This document shows, one piece after another, positions 32,940 to 43,487 of a DNA stretch of 64,000 nt. The first letter of the stretch is position 1. Every line of letters starts with the position of its first letter. The DNA is taken from positions 1 through 64,000 of the forward strand of contig JAEQBH010005395.1 of assembly GCA_016808115.1 (NCBI GenBank). The letters are read 5' to 3'. Position numbers and translations under genes: made by a program. The DNA is from Tetrastigma voinierianum. Lineage: Eukaryota > Streptophyta > Magnoliopsida > Vitales > Vitaceae. A model generated the notes under the pieces. It saw only the letters and a list, made by a program, of their open reading frames with translations. It was not told the origin of the DNA and did no database searches.

Positions 32940-34340
32940 TGAAATTTGCTAGATGATTTTGTTGATATGGTGCTCGATGGGTTGCACAGTGAACTACCAC
33001 CTTTAGAGACATCCAAACATGCTATAGATTTAGTTTCGAGGTTCTCAAGCTGCACATCCTTCCCACATTATAGGATGAATCTAAAGAGGAAATTTGAGAT
33101 AAGTGATCAGAAGGACTTTAGAAAGAGGATTTGTTAGGCATAGCCTTAGTCCTTGTGCGATTACCGGCTTTGTTGACTTTAAGAAAGATGGATCTTAGAG
33201 AATATTGTGGACAATTAGAGCCATCAATGAATCCTGATCAAATATAGATTCCATCCTCGCCTTGAGGATATGTTGGACTATTAAATTTGGTTCTAATTGG
33301 TTCTCTAAGATAGATTTGTGTAGTGGTTATCATCAAATTCGTGTTAGGCCAGGAGATGAGTGGAAAAATGCATTTAAAACACAAGATGGTTTGTTCGAGT
33401 GAATAGTCATGTATTTTGGTTTGTCTAATGCTCCTAGTACCTTCATGAGAGTTATGACCCATGTCCTGCAGCCTCTCATTGGAAAATTTATGGTGGTTTA
33501 CTTTGATGACATATTGATCTATAGTCAATCGAAGAAGGCATTTAACACACCTAAGACGAGGTTTTTAACTCTTCACGAGGCGAGCTTTATGTTAACCTTA
33601 AGAAGTGTTTTATGCAACCACGTATTGCTTTTCCTAAGCTTTGTATTATTACGAAAATGGCGTTTCAATGATCCGAGAAAGGTTAGAGTTATTAGGGAAT
33701 GGCACGAACCACGATCTATCAGGACTCATAGTTTCATGGTTTAGCTTCTTTTTAGGGAGATTTATAAGGATTTAGCACTATTATGGCTCCCTATCCTTTG
33801 AATGTTTAAAATAAAGGAGTTTTGATGGTGTCTTAGCCTTGAGCATTTAGGGAAATCAAGGTCGGAATGAGCGAGGCCTTTAGTTTTGAGATATCCTGAT
33901 TTTACTAAACTTTTTGAGGTTGCTTGTGATGCATCAGGTGTAGGTATTTGTGGTGTCTTGAGTCAAGAAGGTCACCCCTATAGCTTTCTTTAGTGAAAAA
34001 CTCAATGATGCTAAAATTCGATATTCTACATATGATAAAGAGTTTTATGCTATAATGCAGAGTACGTTTTTGGAGGTTTTATTTGTTGCCTACTGAATTT
34101 GTGTTGTTTTCTGACCATCAAGCTTTAAGATATTTAAACTCACAAAAGAAATTGAATGCTCGACATGCTAAGTGGGTTGAATTTTTGAATGAATATTCTT
34201 TTGTGATTAATCATGTGATTCTGGTTTTTGAAAACAAAATTTGTGATGCACTTAGTCGATTCGCGTACACTTCATCATGTAGTGCTCATGTCATTAGGTT
34301 TGATGGATTGAAAAATGAGTGCAATATCACATTTGGTATT
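32940..34340 (+). pseudogene. gypsy reverse transcriptase and RNase H
   Basis: Landmarks in order: HSELPPLETSKHAIDLV (about 33.0 kb), HYRMN (about 33.07 kb), [19 protein letters not shown] equivalents (about 33.31-33.36 kb), [20 protein letters not shown] (about 33.41 kb), [15 protein letters not shown] (about 33.49 kb, catalytic YFDD intact), then [15 protein letters not shown] (about 33.68 kb). RNase H follows with a [13 protein letters not shown] block (about 33.92 kb) and FVLFSDHQALRYLNSQKKLN (about 34.09 kb). The longest intact stretch is 34083-34427. The sequence is cut off by the inserted LTR shortly after. Confidence 0.85.
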
Positions 34341-34360
34341 ATTTATAATGAGGTTAGTAA

Positions 34361-37300
34361 TGGTAGCGACACACCCCTTACTAGCGGTGGGTGTCTTGAA
34401 ACGCTCGCGAAATCGTCATACCTCTAGCGACTAGAAATTCACGTAGACGAAGCCGTGTTGCTTGCTGAAAACCCGTATAAAAATTTTTCCTTTTTCCAAC
34501 TTATGATTTGGTAAAATCTGGCGACATATCGGTACATAAAAGACATGTTAAATCACGTATCTGTAATTCCTTTAAATATAGTGATGACACACTCTTTCAA
34601 AACATCAGACTCATCCATTTTCTAATACAAAACTATGTACATCACAATATCTTTATTTGTCTAAAGTCAAAGTATTCGCTACATAAGTTATTTATCTGAC
34701 AACGTACCAAAGTCGAAATTCTAATATGCTCCGACATAGGTGTACTGTACTACGGAAAATAGTTTTAAAGCAATGAAATAATGAGCTAAGCAGGCTGTGA
34801 GTGTATCTTTTTTATAAAATGTTTAACTTAAGAAAATATCTAGCTGTAAACTCTCACTACAGACATTTTCGAAACGCTTCGCTGCTTCTTTCTTTAAAAG
34901 TTTATAAAACTTTTCGTACTTGCTTACTTGCTTTCTTTAAAAGTTTAAAAGCTTAAATCTTGTTCTTTTAAAAGTTTATAAAGCTTCATAAATCTCTTCT
35001 TTGCTTGCTTTACCTTCAACACAAAGTTTATAAAACTTTTCATAAATCACGAGACACAGGAACTGTGTTTCTTTAAGTTTATAAAACCTTTCATAAATCT
35101 CTTGCTGCTTGCTTTACCTTGCTTTAAAGTTTATAAAACTTTTCATAAATCACGAGCACAGGCTGGCCGCTTGCTTTAAAGTTTATAAAACTTTATAAAC
35201 ACAGAACTGGGCTTAAGCGTCTTAGGTGTTGCTTGTTTTACCAGGTGGTTGATTTTAATTGTGTGAGAAAAATGTTTATAAATCAAGATCAACCCTTTGG
35301 AGTTTCTTACTTGTTGTACCCTAGTAAGCACGGGGCACAGGCTTATTTGTCTGGGGTGGAGGACTGGGTCCGCATCACTGAGTGGAAGAGCCTTGGCTCA
35401 ATTCCCCTTCCGGAAATATGGTGGGCGACCTCGATGCACATCACCATAATCTAGCTAACCTTTAGCTAACCACTATGCTCTCGATTACGTGCCACAGTCT
35501 CTTTAAATGCCATGATCGTAGTAAATTCTTGGAAATGAGAATGAATCTAAAATGCATGAAATGATGCTTCTTAGCGCAGCGTCTGAAATACCTGCGACCA
35601 GGTACTTGCTTAAGAGCTGAGGATTTTCGTTGGAGTGCAATTTTATAAAATATACTTTTGTTTGCTTGCTAAAACTCATTGTTTGCTTTAAAATATGGTT
35701 TATAATCAAAACCATTAATACCAGCGTAAAACAGTTCATAATAATAAACTAGTATTTGAAAAATAGGTTTAGAACACTCACCTTTTTGTTTTACGAAACT
35801 TGAGTACATTTCCCTTGAAGCTCCCGCGCTTTCTTTTAGCCTGGCGCTCAACGAATCGAATTTAAAACATTAATTCATCCGTGTATAGTGTAAACACGTC
35901 TTGCGTATAGTCTTTAGGGTCATGTGACCCATTCATACTCATCCAAAATGAACAAATTCTCTTGGCTTGGCTAAAACCCTATGAAAAAAACTAGCTCATT
36001 TTAATGACCTTTTTAAATCCTAACACCAGACTTTATTAAAAAATTATTGACGATTCTTGAATTATGAAACTCTCGAATCAGTCCTTTATATATCGATGAC
36101 ATCTCTTTAAATTTTAAATTTAAAATTCGCTATACAAGGCGCCATTTGGCATGCTGATTCTGACATTTTTGATGCCCAGGTGGTTCTTTCGGCTGAATCA
36201 CCTACTGTTATCGGTTCTGGGTCTTAACTATAAATTGGAAATGGTTCTTATCGTTTTAGCGAGTATGGTTATAAGGTTTTATTACCGATTGGAATCCTGA
36301 TTTGGATCGCGGCTTCGAGTTATTGTATTTTAAATGCAGATTCTGCTGATTTGGCGAGCGGAGATCTGCCGTGTTTCAGCTTTGACGATTTAAGGCGCGC
36401 AGGTTCTGATTCCGCGTGTGGCTTCAGCCGGTTGGCTTATTACAGAGTCTGACACTGCCGGAATTTTGAATCGAGCTCAATTTGGATGAGTGAAACTCCA
36501 TATGGCCAAAACACTACAACAATACCCAAAACATAGCATAGCAGGTGAAATTTCTGCGAGGCTCATTTTCAGTCCGTGTTGAGACCTTGAGCTACAATTT
36601 GCTCTTGGTCCATATACATTGCCCTATCTCTGTAGTTCTTTCTGGGATTGGAATTAATTCATTTGGATGATTATAAGCTTGTCTATAATAGAAACAAACG
36701 AAGGTTTGCAATTTTGACCCGGCATTCTTTTAAAGCGGCGTTCTCCTTTTACAACCATTCCTCAAAATGACATAGATTTATCAGCATTTCATGTAGCTTG
36801 TATTGATGGTTTAGAAGCTTACTTATAACGAACCACAGGTAAAAATCAGAATTCATCACAAGGAGTCAGCTGTCAGCCTAAAGCATATAAATTAGAATTG
36901 TATTTATCTACATCTGGAAATTAAGGTTTCTGCGTAGATTCAACAAATCTAGGGTTGGGGTGATCTCTCGACGAAACCTAGGTTTGAACAAACCAAATCT
37001 CCATTGAAAAACCTAGCAATCACACAATAACCACTAGACATCAAATACACTTGATCCATACAAGAAAACATACCTTTGTTCTTCTCCTTCTTCTTCTTCT
37101 CTTTCTTCTTCTTCTTATCTCTTCTTCTCCTTTTCTCCTCCAGTGAAAGTACTAGCCAAAAATGAGACGAAAATGAAATTTGTTTGTCTCATCTCCTTTA
37201 CTCTCTCTCAAGTTTCCTTTAATTACAAATAGATCCTCAATCACTTAAATATTTGCAATCAACTTTTTGTTATTTAAAAATGGCATACGCTCTTACTCAT

Positions 37301-37515
37301 TTTATGACTTTAATCTCCTTTTGGCAAATTACAACTTTACCCTTGTTCTACTACAAAAATTCCAGGGTTGATCAATTTATCATTTCACAATTAAATCCTT
37401 AAAAGCTAAAAAAATAATATTCTGATAGCCTTAAATAATTAAGAAAATCTTTTTGTACACATATCTTATTTTCACGATTCTGGCGTCTGTCTGTTCTACC
37501 GGAGACCCGGGGCGT
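34361..37515 (-). repeat. Solo-type LTR of about 3.15 kb nested in gypsy pol
   Basis: A non-coding block separates RNase H from integrase. Its right end (GACCCGGGGCGTTC, about 37.50 kb) reads on the minus strand as the GAACGCCCCGG type start common to gypsy LTRs. The left end near 34.36 kb starts with a TG and an imperfect inverted repeat (GACACACCC ... GGGTGTC). It contains a pyrimidine-rich stretch (37.08-37.15 kb) and AAACCCTA-like words as seen in the long LTRs at 47-50 and 55-58 kb. No internal coding or second LTR is present, so recombination between LTRs probably removed the body. Ends and target duplication are not exact. Confidence 0.55.
35010..35205. repeat. Tandem array of palindromic 51-52 bp units
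   Basis: The word AAGTTTATAAAACTTTTCATAAAT, or a close variant, recurs at 35024, 35075, 35127 and 35179 (spacing 51-52 bp), with two more diverged copies near 34898 and 34973. Each unit contains the self-complementary AAAGTTTATAAACTTT-like core and usually a GCTTGCTTTA spacer. It lies inside the nested LTR, where such arrays may be enhancer-like U3 repeats. Confidence 0.85.
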
Positions 37516-37519
37516 TCTG

Positions 37520-38650
37520 ATGTAAATCGAGTATCTTGACTGTGATGAATGGGTATTTGTTTAAGTGACTAAATTGTGCGATACCTCGGACATCATTTAG
37601 GGATTTATTAATTTGGGAGATGCATGTCACGAGGTGGTTTAGAAGCTGGACGTTTTGGGAGAGGATCATGTGCATTGGTTGAAGATATGTTTTATTGGCC
37701 TTCACGAAAAGGGATGTTGCTAGGATAATTACCGCAATCACGAGACATGTCGAATGGTAAAAATTTAAGAAAGTAAAACAACGGCTTATATGCTCCTTTA
37801 CGATTTCCTCGTGAACCTTGGAAAGATGTTAGTATGGACTTTGTTCTTGGATTACTAGGCGGTTAAAGACATGATTACATTTTCAGTTATTGTTAATGAT
37901 TTTTAAGATGACACATTTTATTCCATGTAACAAAACCAATGATGCTTCACATGTTGCTAAATTGTTTTTTATAGAAGTTTTTAAATTGCATGGTTTGCCT
38001 TCGACCATTGTATTTGATAGTGATGTGAAATTTGTTAGCTATTTTTGGAAACCCTTAGGAAATTGTTTGGCACTACTAAAATTTTCATCACACTTTTCAT
38101 CCTCGGTGATCAGCAAGCGAGGTTATTAATCATTAGTCACAGGAAATATGCTTAGGTGTTTGGTTGGGGTAAAAACGAGGTGTTTGGAATTTAATTTGTC
38201 AAGCATTTGAGGTTCTTTATATGGTCCCAATGCTTAGTTGATTGGTAAAGTCCTTTTCAAATTGTTAGTGGCTACTCACCCCGCACACCTATTGATCTTG
38301 TTCTTTACCACCTCACATGCGTGTATCTGAACCTGCAGAAAACTTTGCAAAACACATTCTTGACTTATATGCTGAGATTAGGCGAAAAATTTCTCTAAGT
38401 AATGAGGAGTATAAACTGGCTGCTGATATACATCATAGATCTAAAGAATTTAATGTTGGTGACTATGTTATGGTTTGTATTCGTCTTGAAAGAATTCCAA
38501 AAACATTTTAAAAAACTTTATCTGAAACCATGGGCCCTTATTCTATCATTCGTAAAATGGGATGCAATGCGTATCTTTTTGATTCTTTTAATGACATGGA
38601 TATTAGCCACATTTTTTCAATGTAGGACTTGCTATCTTAAGGCACTTTTG
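37520..38650 (+). pseudogene. gypsy integrase
   Basis: Frame-broken text runs from an HHCC-type zinc region (about 37.60-37.73 kb, including FYWPSxKRDVARII) through YAPLRFPREPWKDVSMDFVL (about 37.79-37.85 kb) to the catalytic core [20 protein letters not shown], then [22 protein letters not shown] (37.9-38.03 kb). The C-terminal part reads MRVSEPAENFAKHILDLYAE and EFNVGDYVMVCIRLERIPKTF (38.32-38.51 kb). The last part, near LDSFNDMDISHIFNV, reaches about 38.63 kb. The second catalytic Asp (in FDSD) is visible. Confidence 0.85.
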
Positions 38651-38938
38651 GGCCGCCTACTTAGCAACCCCACAGTGTGTGCGGGTGGAGGCTATGAGTG
38701 CACCGCATACCTTCATTCACAGTTTTTAAGGAGACGGTGGATCTTATCATTTGATGATGAGTTCGTGACTTCACAGAGATGGGGGTTCGTCGTTTCTACT
38801 TGTCAAATGGCATAGTCGTCTTGGTTGCAGTGCTACTTGGATATAGGAGAATGATCTTCGTCATTTGGATTCTTCGTTGTTGGATTGCTACCTTTCCTTT
38901 CACTCTTCAGAGTTGAGTTCTTTTCAACCCGGAGGGAA
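38651..38938. other. gypsy 3' non-coding region and polypurine tract
   Basis: Short spacer between integrase and 3' LTR. The purine run GGAGGGAA directly before the LTR start (38931-38938) is the expected primer for plus-strand DNA synthesis. Confidence 0.6.
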
Positions 38939-39231
38939 TGATGGGGCATGGAGTAGGCCCATATATAATGCTAAGCGAGATAAAAGCCCAGTCTAATGAA
39001 TTTTATTCTTATTAGTTATTTATTTAATTGTATTTTTGGATTTACTCGTTAGTACTTTTTGGATATATCTATTAAGTTTTTAGGATTATCCATTAGGATT
39101 TTGTTTATGCTTATAAATAACAATATGTTATTGTTTTTAGTGAAACGATTAATATTGAAAACTTGAGAATTTAATTCCGGGTTATTTTATTCGTTTTCTT
39201 TTAATTTTATTATTATTAAATGTGAGCTACA
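38939..39231 (+). repeat. gypsy 3' LTR
   Basis: Starts TGATGGGGCATGG after the purine tract and ends near GAGCTACA. It aligns with 29471-29768 through several blocks of AT-rich sequence. Visible divergence between the two LTRs indicates an old insertion. No convincing target duplication was found. Confidence 0.75.
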
Positions 39232-39559
39232 TCCACACCCTCGAGAAGAAAGAGACCAGAATCATGTATGTATGTGTATACGGTAGGGAGATTAGTTAGG
39301 ATTTGGCCTCCATAGCACTTACGAATCTATCTACCCCACTTTCAATTTTCAATTTTCAAATCACTTGTGAAAACCATTCGATGCATGTTTCTTTTGCTTG
39401 TTTATCAACATCTTTTTCCACAATAAACGGAAAATGATTTTCCCCTAAGTATAATTAAAAGGTGGTGAAATTTATATATTTTAAAATAATATATAAAAAA
39501 CAATTTATAAACATATTTGATATGGAGCACGCAATATGATAAGAAAGGGAGATTATGGG

Positions 39560-39799
39560 ATTGTTTGGTTCTTCATTTCTTCCATAACGGAGTTTTTTGT
39601 TCTCAAACAAAAAAATAGTGGCAACGCTTTTGGTAACTCTATGGATGTTCTTTGTGTTTTTTTGTTCTCCATTATCTTAAAATGATTGTTTTCAAAGAAC
39701 AACTAAAAGTTCTTCTCGTTTTTCATCAGAAAACAATTAAAAACAGTTCTTAAAATATGTTTTTTAGAACAGTTTTCAAGAACTACCAAACATGGCTAT
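39560..39799. mobile_element. hAT-like MITE candidate, 240 bp
   Basis: Ends resemble an inverted repeat: ATTGTTTGGTTCTT at the left, and CAAGAACTACCAAACATGG at the right, whose complement reads CCATGTTTGGTAGTTCTTG. ATTATGGG (39552-39559) and ATTATGGT (39800-39807) form a 7-of-8 candidate duplication, the 8-bp length hAT elements make. It has no coding capacity. The inverted repeats are imperfect, so the family assignment is tentative. Confidence 0.45.
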
Positions 39800-39820
39800 A
39801 TTATGGTGATGAGATATAAC

Positions 39821-40335
39821 CAAAGATCAAAATATCGGTAAACACGGATATATCGGTAATTGGATTTTACGGAAATATCGGAAATATTGGTGGATATTTT
39901 TACAAAAATATCGGTTTGATTAAAAATTTTCATATTTTAATTATATAGATGATGATAAATGATTCATATCTTAATTAAGATAGATTAAAATCAAATGAAT
40001 TAGTAATTATTAAATTAAATATGTTATATTTAATAAATTATTAGATATTATTATGTTAAAGATATATTATTTGGTTTTGGGACGTGAATAATGTTTTGGA
40101 ATAAAAATACAAAATTTATTATAGGTTTAAAAAAATGACCCAGCCCAGTGCGTTTGGCGTGAGCTAGGTTGGCGGTAGGCGCGTCGTTGTGAGCCGATTG
40201 CCTTTGGCGAATTTTTAAGTTCAATAGGCGTAGTCCTGGCGGCGTGTTGAATTTAAGAATTTGGCCCGGCGTGTGGATGACGACCATTGAACTAATTGAA
40301 CTGCCAGAGGTTGTCGTCCTAGCGGCGACCATTGT
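39821..40335 (+). repeat. MULE left terminal inverted repeat
   Basis: The outer part is rich in ATATCGG words. The middle carries GACGTGAATAATG and TTTATTATAGGTTT, and the inner part GAGCTAGGTTGGC, CGTCGTTGTG and TGCCTTTGG. Complements of these occur in the same relative order at the right end (60771-61535). Long, diverged inverted repeats are typical of Mutator-like elements. The exact outer end is uncertain by some tens of bases. Confidence 0.7.
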
Positions 40336-40533
40336 GAGCTTATAGTCGTGCGCCTTCCTCCCCGCTTCCCCCATTTCTTCTTCCCTCTCCCTCATTTTCT
40401 TTCGGCTCCCTCCTCTAACAGCTCCCCCTCGGTGGCGCGAAGGGACCCGCCGATCTGACTCCGTCCGGCGATTGATTTCTTTCAGGTTTATTAACCAGCA
40501 TTCTTGTGATTTGTCTAACCTAGCGAAAGACAT

Positions 40534-40617
40534 GATTTAGGGTTTGAGTTAGGGCTTGTGTGATTTAGGGTTTGAGTTAGCTCTTGTGTGATTTAGGGTT
40601 TGAGTTAGGTCTTGTGT
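40534..40617. repeat. 28-bp tandem repeat, three copies, containing TTTAGGG
   Basis: Units begin at 40534, 40562 and 40590, each GATTTAGGGTTTGAGTTAGG or a one- or two-base variant followed by CTTGTGT. Each unit contains one plant telomere word TTTAGGG, but the period of 28 is not that of telomere arrays. It lies just inside the left MULE inverted repeat. Confidence 0.9.
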
Positions 40618-43204
40618 GGTCATTCACCAAAAGAGGTTTGTTCGACCTATCCGGAGTTTTTGGTCATTCTGCTACAAAGCATTAAGCAACTGCATAATAT
40701 TTGGAGAACTTTCCATTTAGGACACCACTCACGTAGTTTCTTGATAGAGATTTTATTTGGATAGATGTTATTTATAACTTAGGAACTATTAATTTTATTT
40801 GGATAAAAGCGTCTTGTGTTTACATGATTGGTTTCATCTTTGTCTTGGTGTAACCCGCAATAGAGTGAAAATTGAGGAGGCAATAACAGTTATGGGATTC
40901 TTGTTTTTCTCATGAGACTTTGAATGTCCTCTTCTCAGTTTTAAAATGTACAACCATGCTTATTTCATCTTTTGTTCCTTCATGAGTTTTCAACACTTGA
41001 ATGGGGATGATGGGACCCCAAGGTGTGTTTTCCTCATTCTTCAAAACTAATGTTGTTTCTGTCATTCTCATATTTTGAATTGTGCTCTAAATATCCTAAC
41101 ATTTATTGCAAGCTTTCACATATTGTTCTTAGGGGTGAATGATTGATCAAAATCTCCGTCTTGAGAAGCCCAAATGAAACGATCCGCCTCACAGGTGTGG
41201 CCTCGTGCTTGACATCTTGCGGTTTCGAGATGGCGGCCCACCCGGCTGATGGAACGCATTTCTTTGCACCTTAAATAGAATCATGTATAGACTTTATTGA
41301 AGTAGCGCTTAGCATCCATCCCATGGCTAAGGCATCGATAGGGCGACTTTTGTTGAATTGGAGTGATTTTGTTTTCTTGCTCATAATTGTAGAATCATTA
41401 TGCATGGGGTGGCGAAACCGAGAGACCCCATTCGGTCCTTGGCTTTCCCATGGCCTTTGATGTTCACTTGACCCGAAAGTTACTCATTGGAGTGTAGTAA
41501 CCGGAAGCAAGCAAGGGTCTCGGTTGGGTTATGGATATGGGCATTTATAGGGCGAAGAGCAGAACATCTAGTTGTAAATTGAAGATGTTACATCATCGGG
41601 GCTTAAACATCCAACTTAGGTATGTCATTGAGTCCTCTTTGAGTTTGGGGTGGGGTCCATGGAGCAAACGAGGGGAATCATTCATTTGAAATGAAACCGA
41701 GTTAACACCCAAAACTTTAAAAAGCTCAATCGAGTTGTAGTTAGCCGTTTATTTCATCTTTTGCGAACTTTAAAACTTCATGACCACGATTATCGGTTTG
41801 CAAAGTTGCCTCCATGGGGTCATCACAAATACGTCGGACTTCAAGCAGAACCGGGGAAGTCCAGCTATTTGCTAAGCTCGTTACATGCTTCTTGAAACCA
41901 TCCAACTCCTCTTTCGTTGCCAACTCTTCCTTTGTAACCTGTCAATTTGGAGATTTTCGAAATGAACCAACACACATTATATATATAACCAATAGAAAAA
42001 CCCCAAACTCCACTCTTTTGACTCCCTTCCAAATGCGTAGTTCTGATTCCTAGTATCACTCATAATAAGAAACCTTTACGAGGTAAAACCTTTTGAAGGA
42101 AATCTGAGGGAAAACAATAGAGAGGAAGAAAAATATAAATATAAATATAAAATTAATAATTTATTTTATATGTTTCTTTAATATTCATTCATTTGTAACT
42201 CTTTGATATAAAGATCAAGTAACTTAACTCAAATAATTCGAAAACATACATTTTTAACTAGTTTTGATCATATTTGATATTTTTTAAGATAGCCAAACAT
42301 GAGAAAAATTATTATCCTTCACATTTTTCTATTTCCTTATTACTTTCCAAGAACCAAATACAATTGTTAAGTTCTACTGAACTAACTTAGACATCAGCTA
42401 ATGAGAGTCATTTCATTAAGTGTGTGGTAGCATTTTCAGTAATCATTAATATGCATTCATTACCAACAAAATGGGGGTCATCACACGTAAAAGAATCATT
42501 ACATAAAGAAGGTTACAATGAATGAAAATCTAATAAGTGCCTTGAACCAGGCTTTATTCTTTTAATTTTGTTTTACATCAGTTGCACTTCTCTATATTGT
42601 TATATATTGTGAGGATCTCCATGGTTATCTATTAGATTACTCCACGAATATCACATTCTTTGAACCTTTTAATGAAACTCTTTAATTTGATTATTTAATT
42701 CGCTTCATTTCCTTTTGAACCATAAACTAAGTTTGTGTGTCTAGATGTTAAGTATAATCACATCGCTCATACATACTTATATTTTTATTGCATATTGTAC
42801 ATTTATATTGGTTCTGAGTTCCTTTTGCATGTTTACACCTCTACGTCCACTCTTTATAGATTTTTTTTTCTTATATATAGGCCTTATCTTCTTTCAGATG
42901 AATTTTTTATGAAATTTATAGTGTAGGAAAGACTATTGAGATTCTTTTCAGCAAAAAATATATTATTTAACATGGAAGTTCGTTGACATACCCGTTTTAT
43001 TTGCTATAATAATTCACTGATGATACTAATGTTTCGTTTTTGTTTTTTTCTTTCAATTTTTTGTTGCTTGCTACAATTACAACATTTCTGTGCAATTCTA
43101 TTGGTACATCATTAATAAATGTGTGAAAGCACACTTTGAGTTTTTTTCAAAGAAATATGTGAAGTTTTCAAAGATCAATGACCTGATTTGTAGAACTTCT
43201 AAAC
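40618..43204. other. MULE 5' region: mostly non-coding, one possible captured exon on -
   Basis: The long stretch between the left inverted repeat and the transposase has mixed composition. On the minus strand, 41950-41741 opens after an acceptor-like TTGACAG and reads VTKEELATKEELDGFKKHVT, then SLANSWTSPVLLEVRRICDD. This is a good protein-like stretch that I do not recognise. It could be an exon picked up by the element (Pack-MULE style) or chance. The rest, including the AT-rich 42.1-43.2 kb part, shows no known motif. Confidence 0.4.
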
Positions 43205-43432
43205 CAAAAATTGTTGTTGTTGTTGTTGTTGATTATAGAAAAATGAGCCCGATTAGGCCACTTTGACTCAAATTTGGATCCATTGAGGTCATTGTATGAT
43301 ATTGAGCCATGTGCGGTGTTTTAATACAGGTGTATTTTGGATAAAACTCGTCTGAAAGGAGATTCTGCAGTTACCGTTCATCGTAGATTAGGAAAGGGGA
43401 CACGATTGGAGCCATTTAATTTCTAAACAGGT
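43205..43432. repeat. Dispersed repeat copy A (about 200-230 bp)
   Basis: Begins with a TTG trinucleotide run (43213-43230). It then shares with 58075-58272 the words GAGCCCGATTAG (GGGCCCGATTAG there), GAGCCATGT, GGTGTTTT..CAG, TGTATTTTGG, AAAGGAGA..CTGC and GGGGACACGATT. It lies about 60 bases before the start of the transposase coding region. Confidence 0.8.
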
Positions 43433-43487
43433 ACTAAGGATAATCATCTCATATTATTTAATTTTTACTTCATTTTTAACGAGTCCA

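Larger units (their letters stand above)
29471..39231 (+). mobile_element. Ty3/gypsy retrotransposon with DC1 insert and nested solo-type LTR
   Basis: Two short related LTRs (29471-29768 and 38939-39231) bracket gag, protease, reverse transcriptase, RNase H and integrase in the gypsy order on +. A purine tract GGAGGGAA (38931-38938) directly precedes the 3' LTR, and a degenerate initiator-Met primer site (TAGTATCGGA, from 29770) follows the 5' LTR. Two foreign blocks are present: a DC1-domain fragment plus an unknown reading frame in the leader (about 30.0-31.3 kb), and an LTR of about 3.15 kb between RNase H and integrase. All reading frames are broken. Confidence 0.8.

Noticed and set aside
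35010..35205. CRISPR-like array
   Set aside because: Repeats with spacers of similar sequence in a plant LTR. Units are tandem duplicates with no unique spacers.
40051..40533. 160-codon open frame on - in the left MULE terminus
   Set aside because: It lies entirely over the inverted-repeat region, is low in recognisable motifs, and its codons follow the repeat structure. Likely chance.
40534..40617. Interstitial telomere array
   Set aside because: TTTAGGG occurs only once per 28-bp unit, so it is not a (TTTAGGG)n tract.
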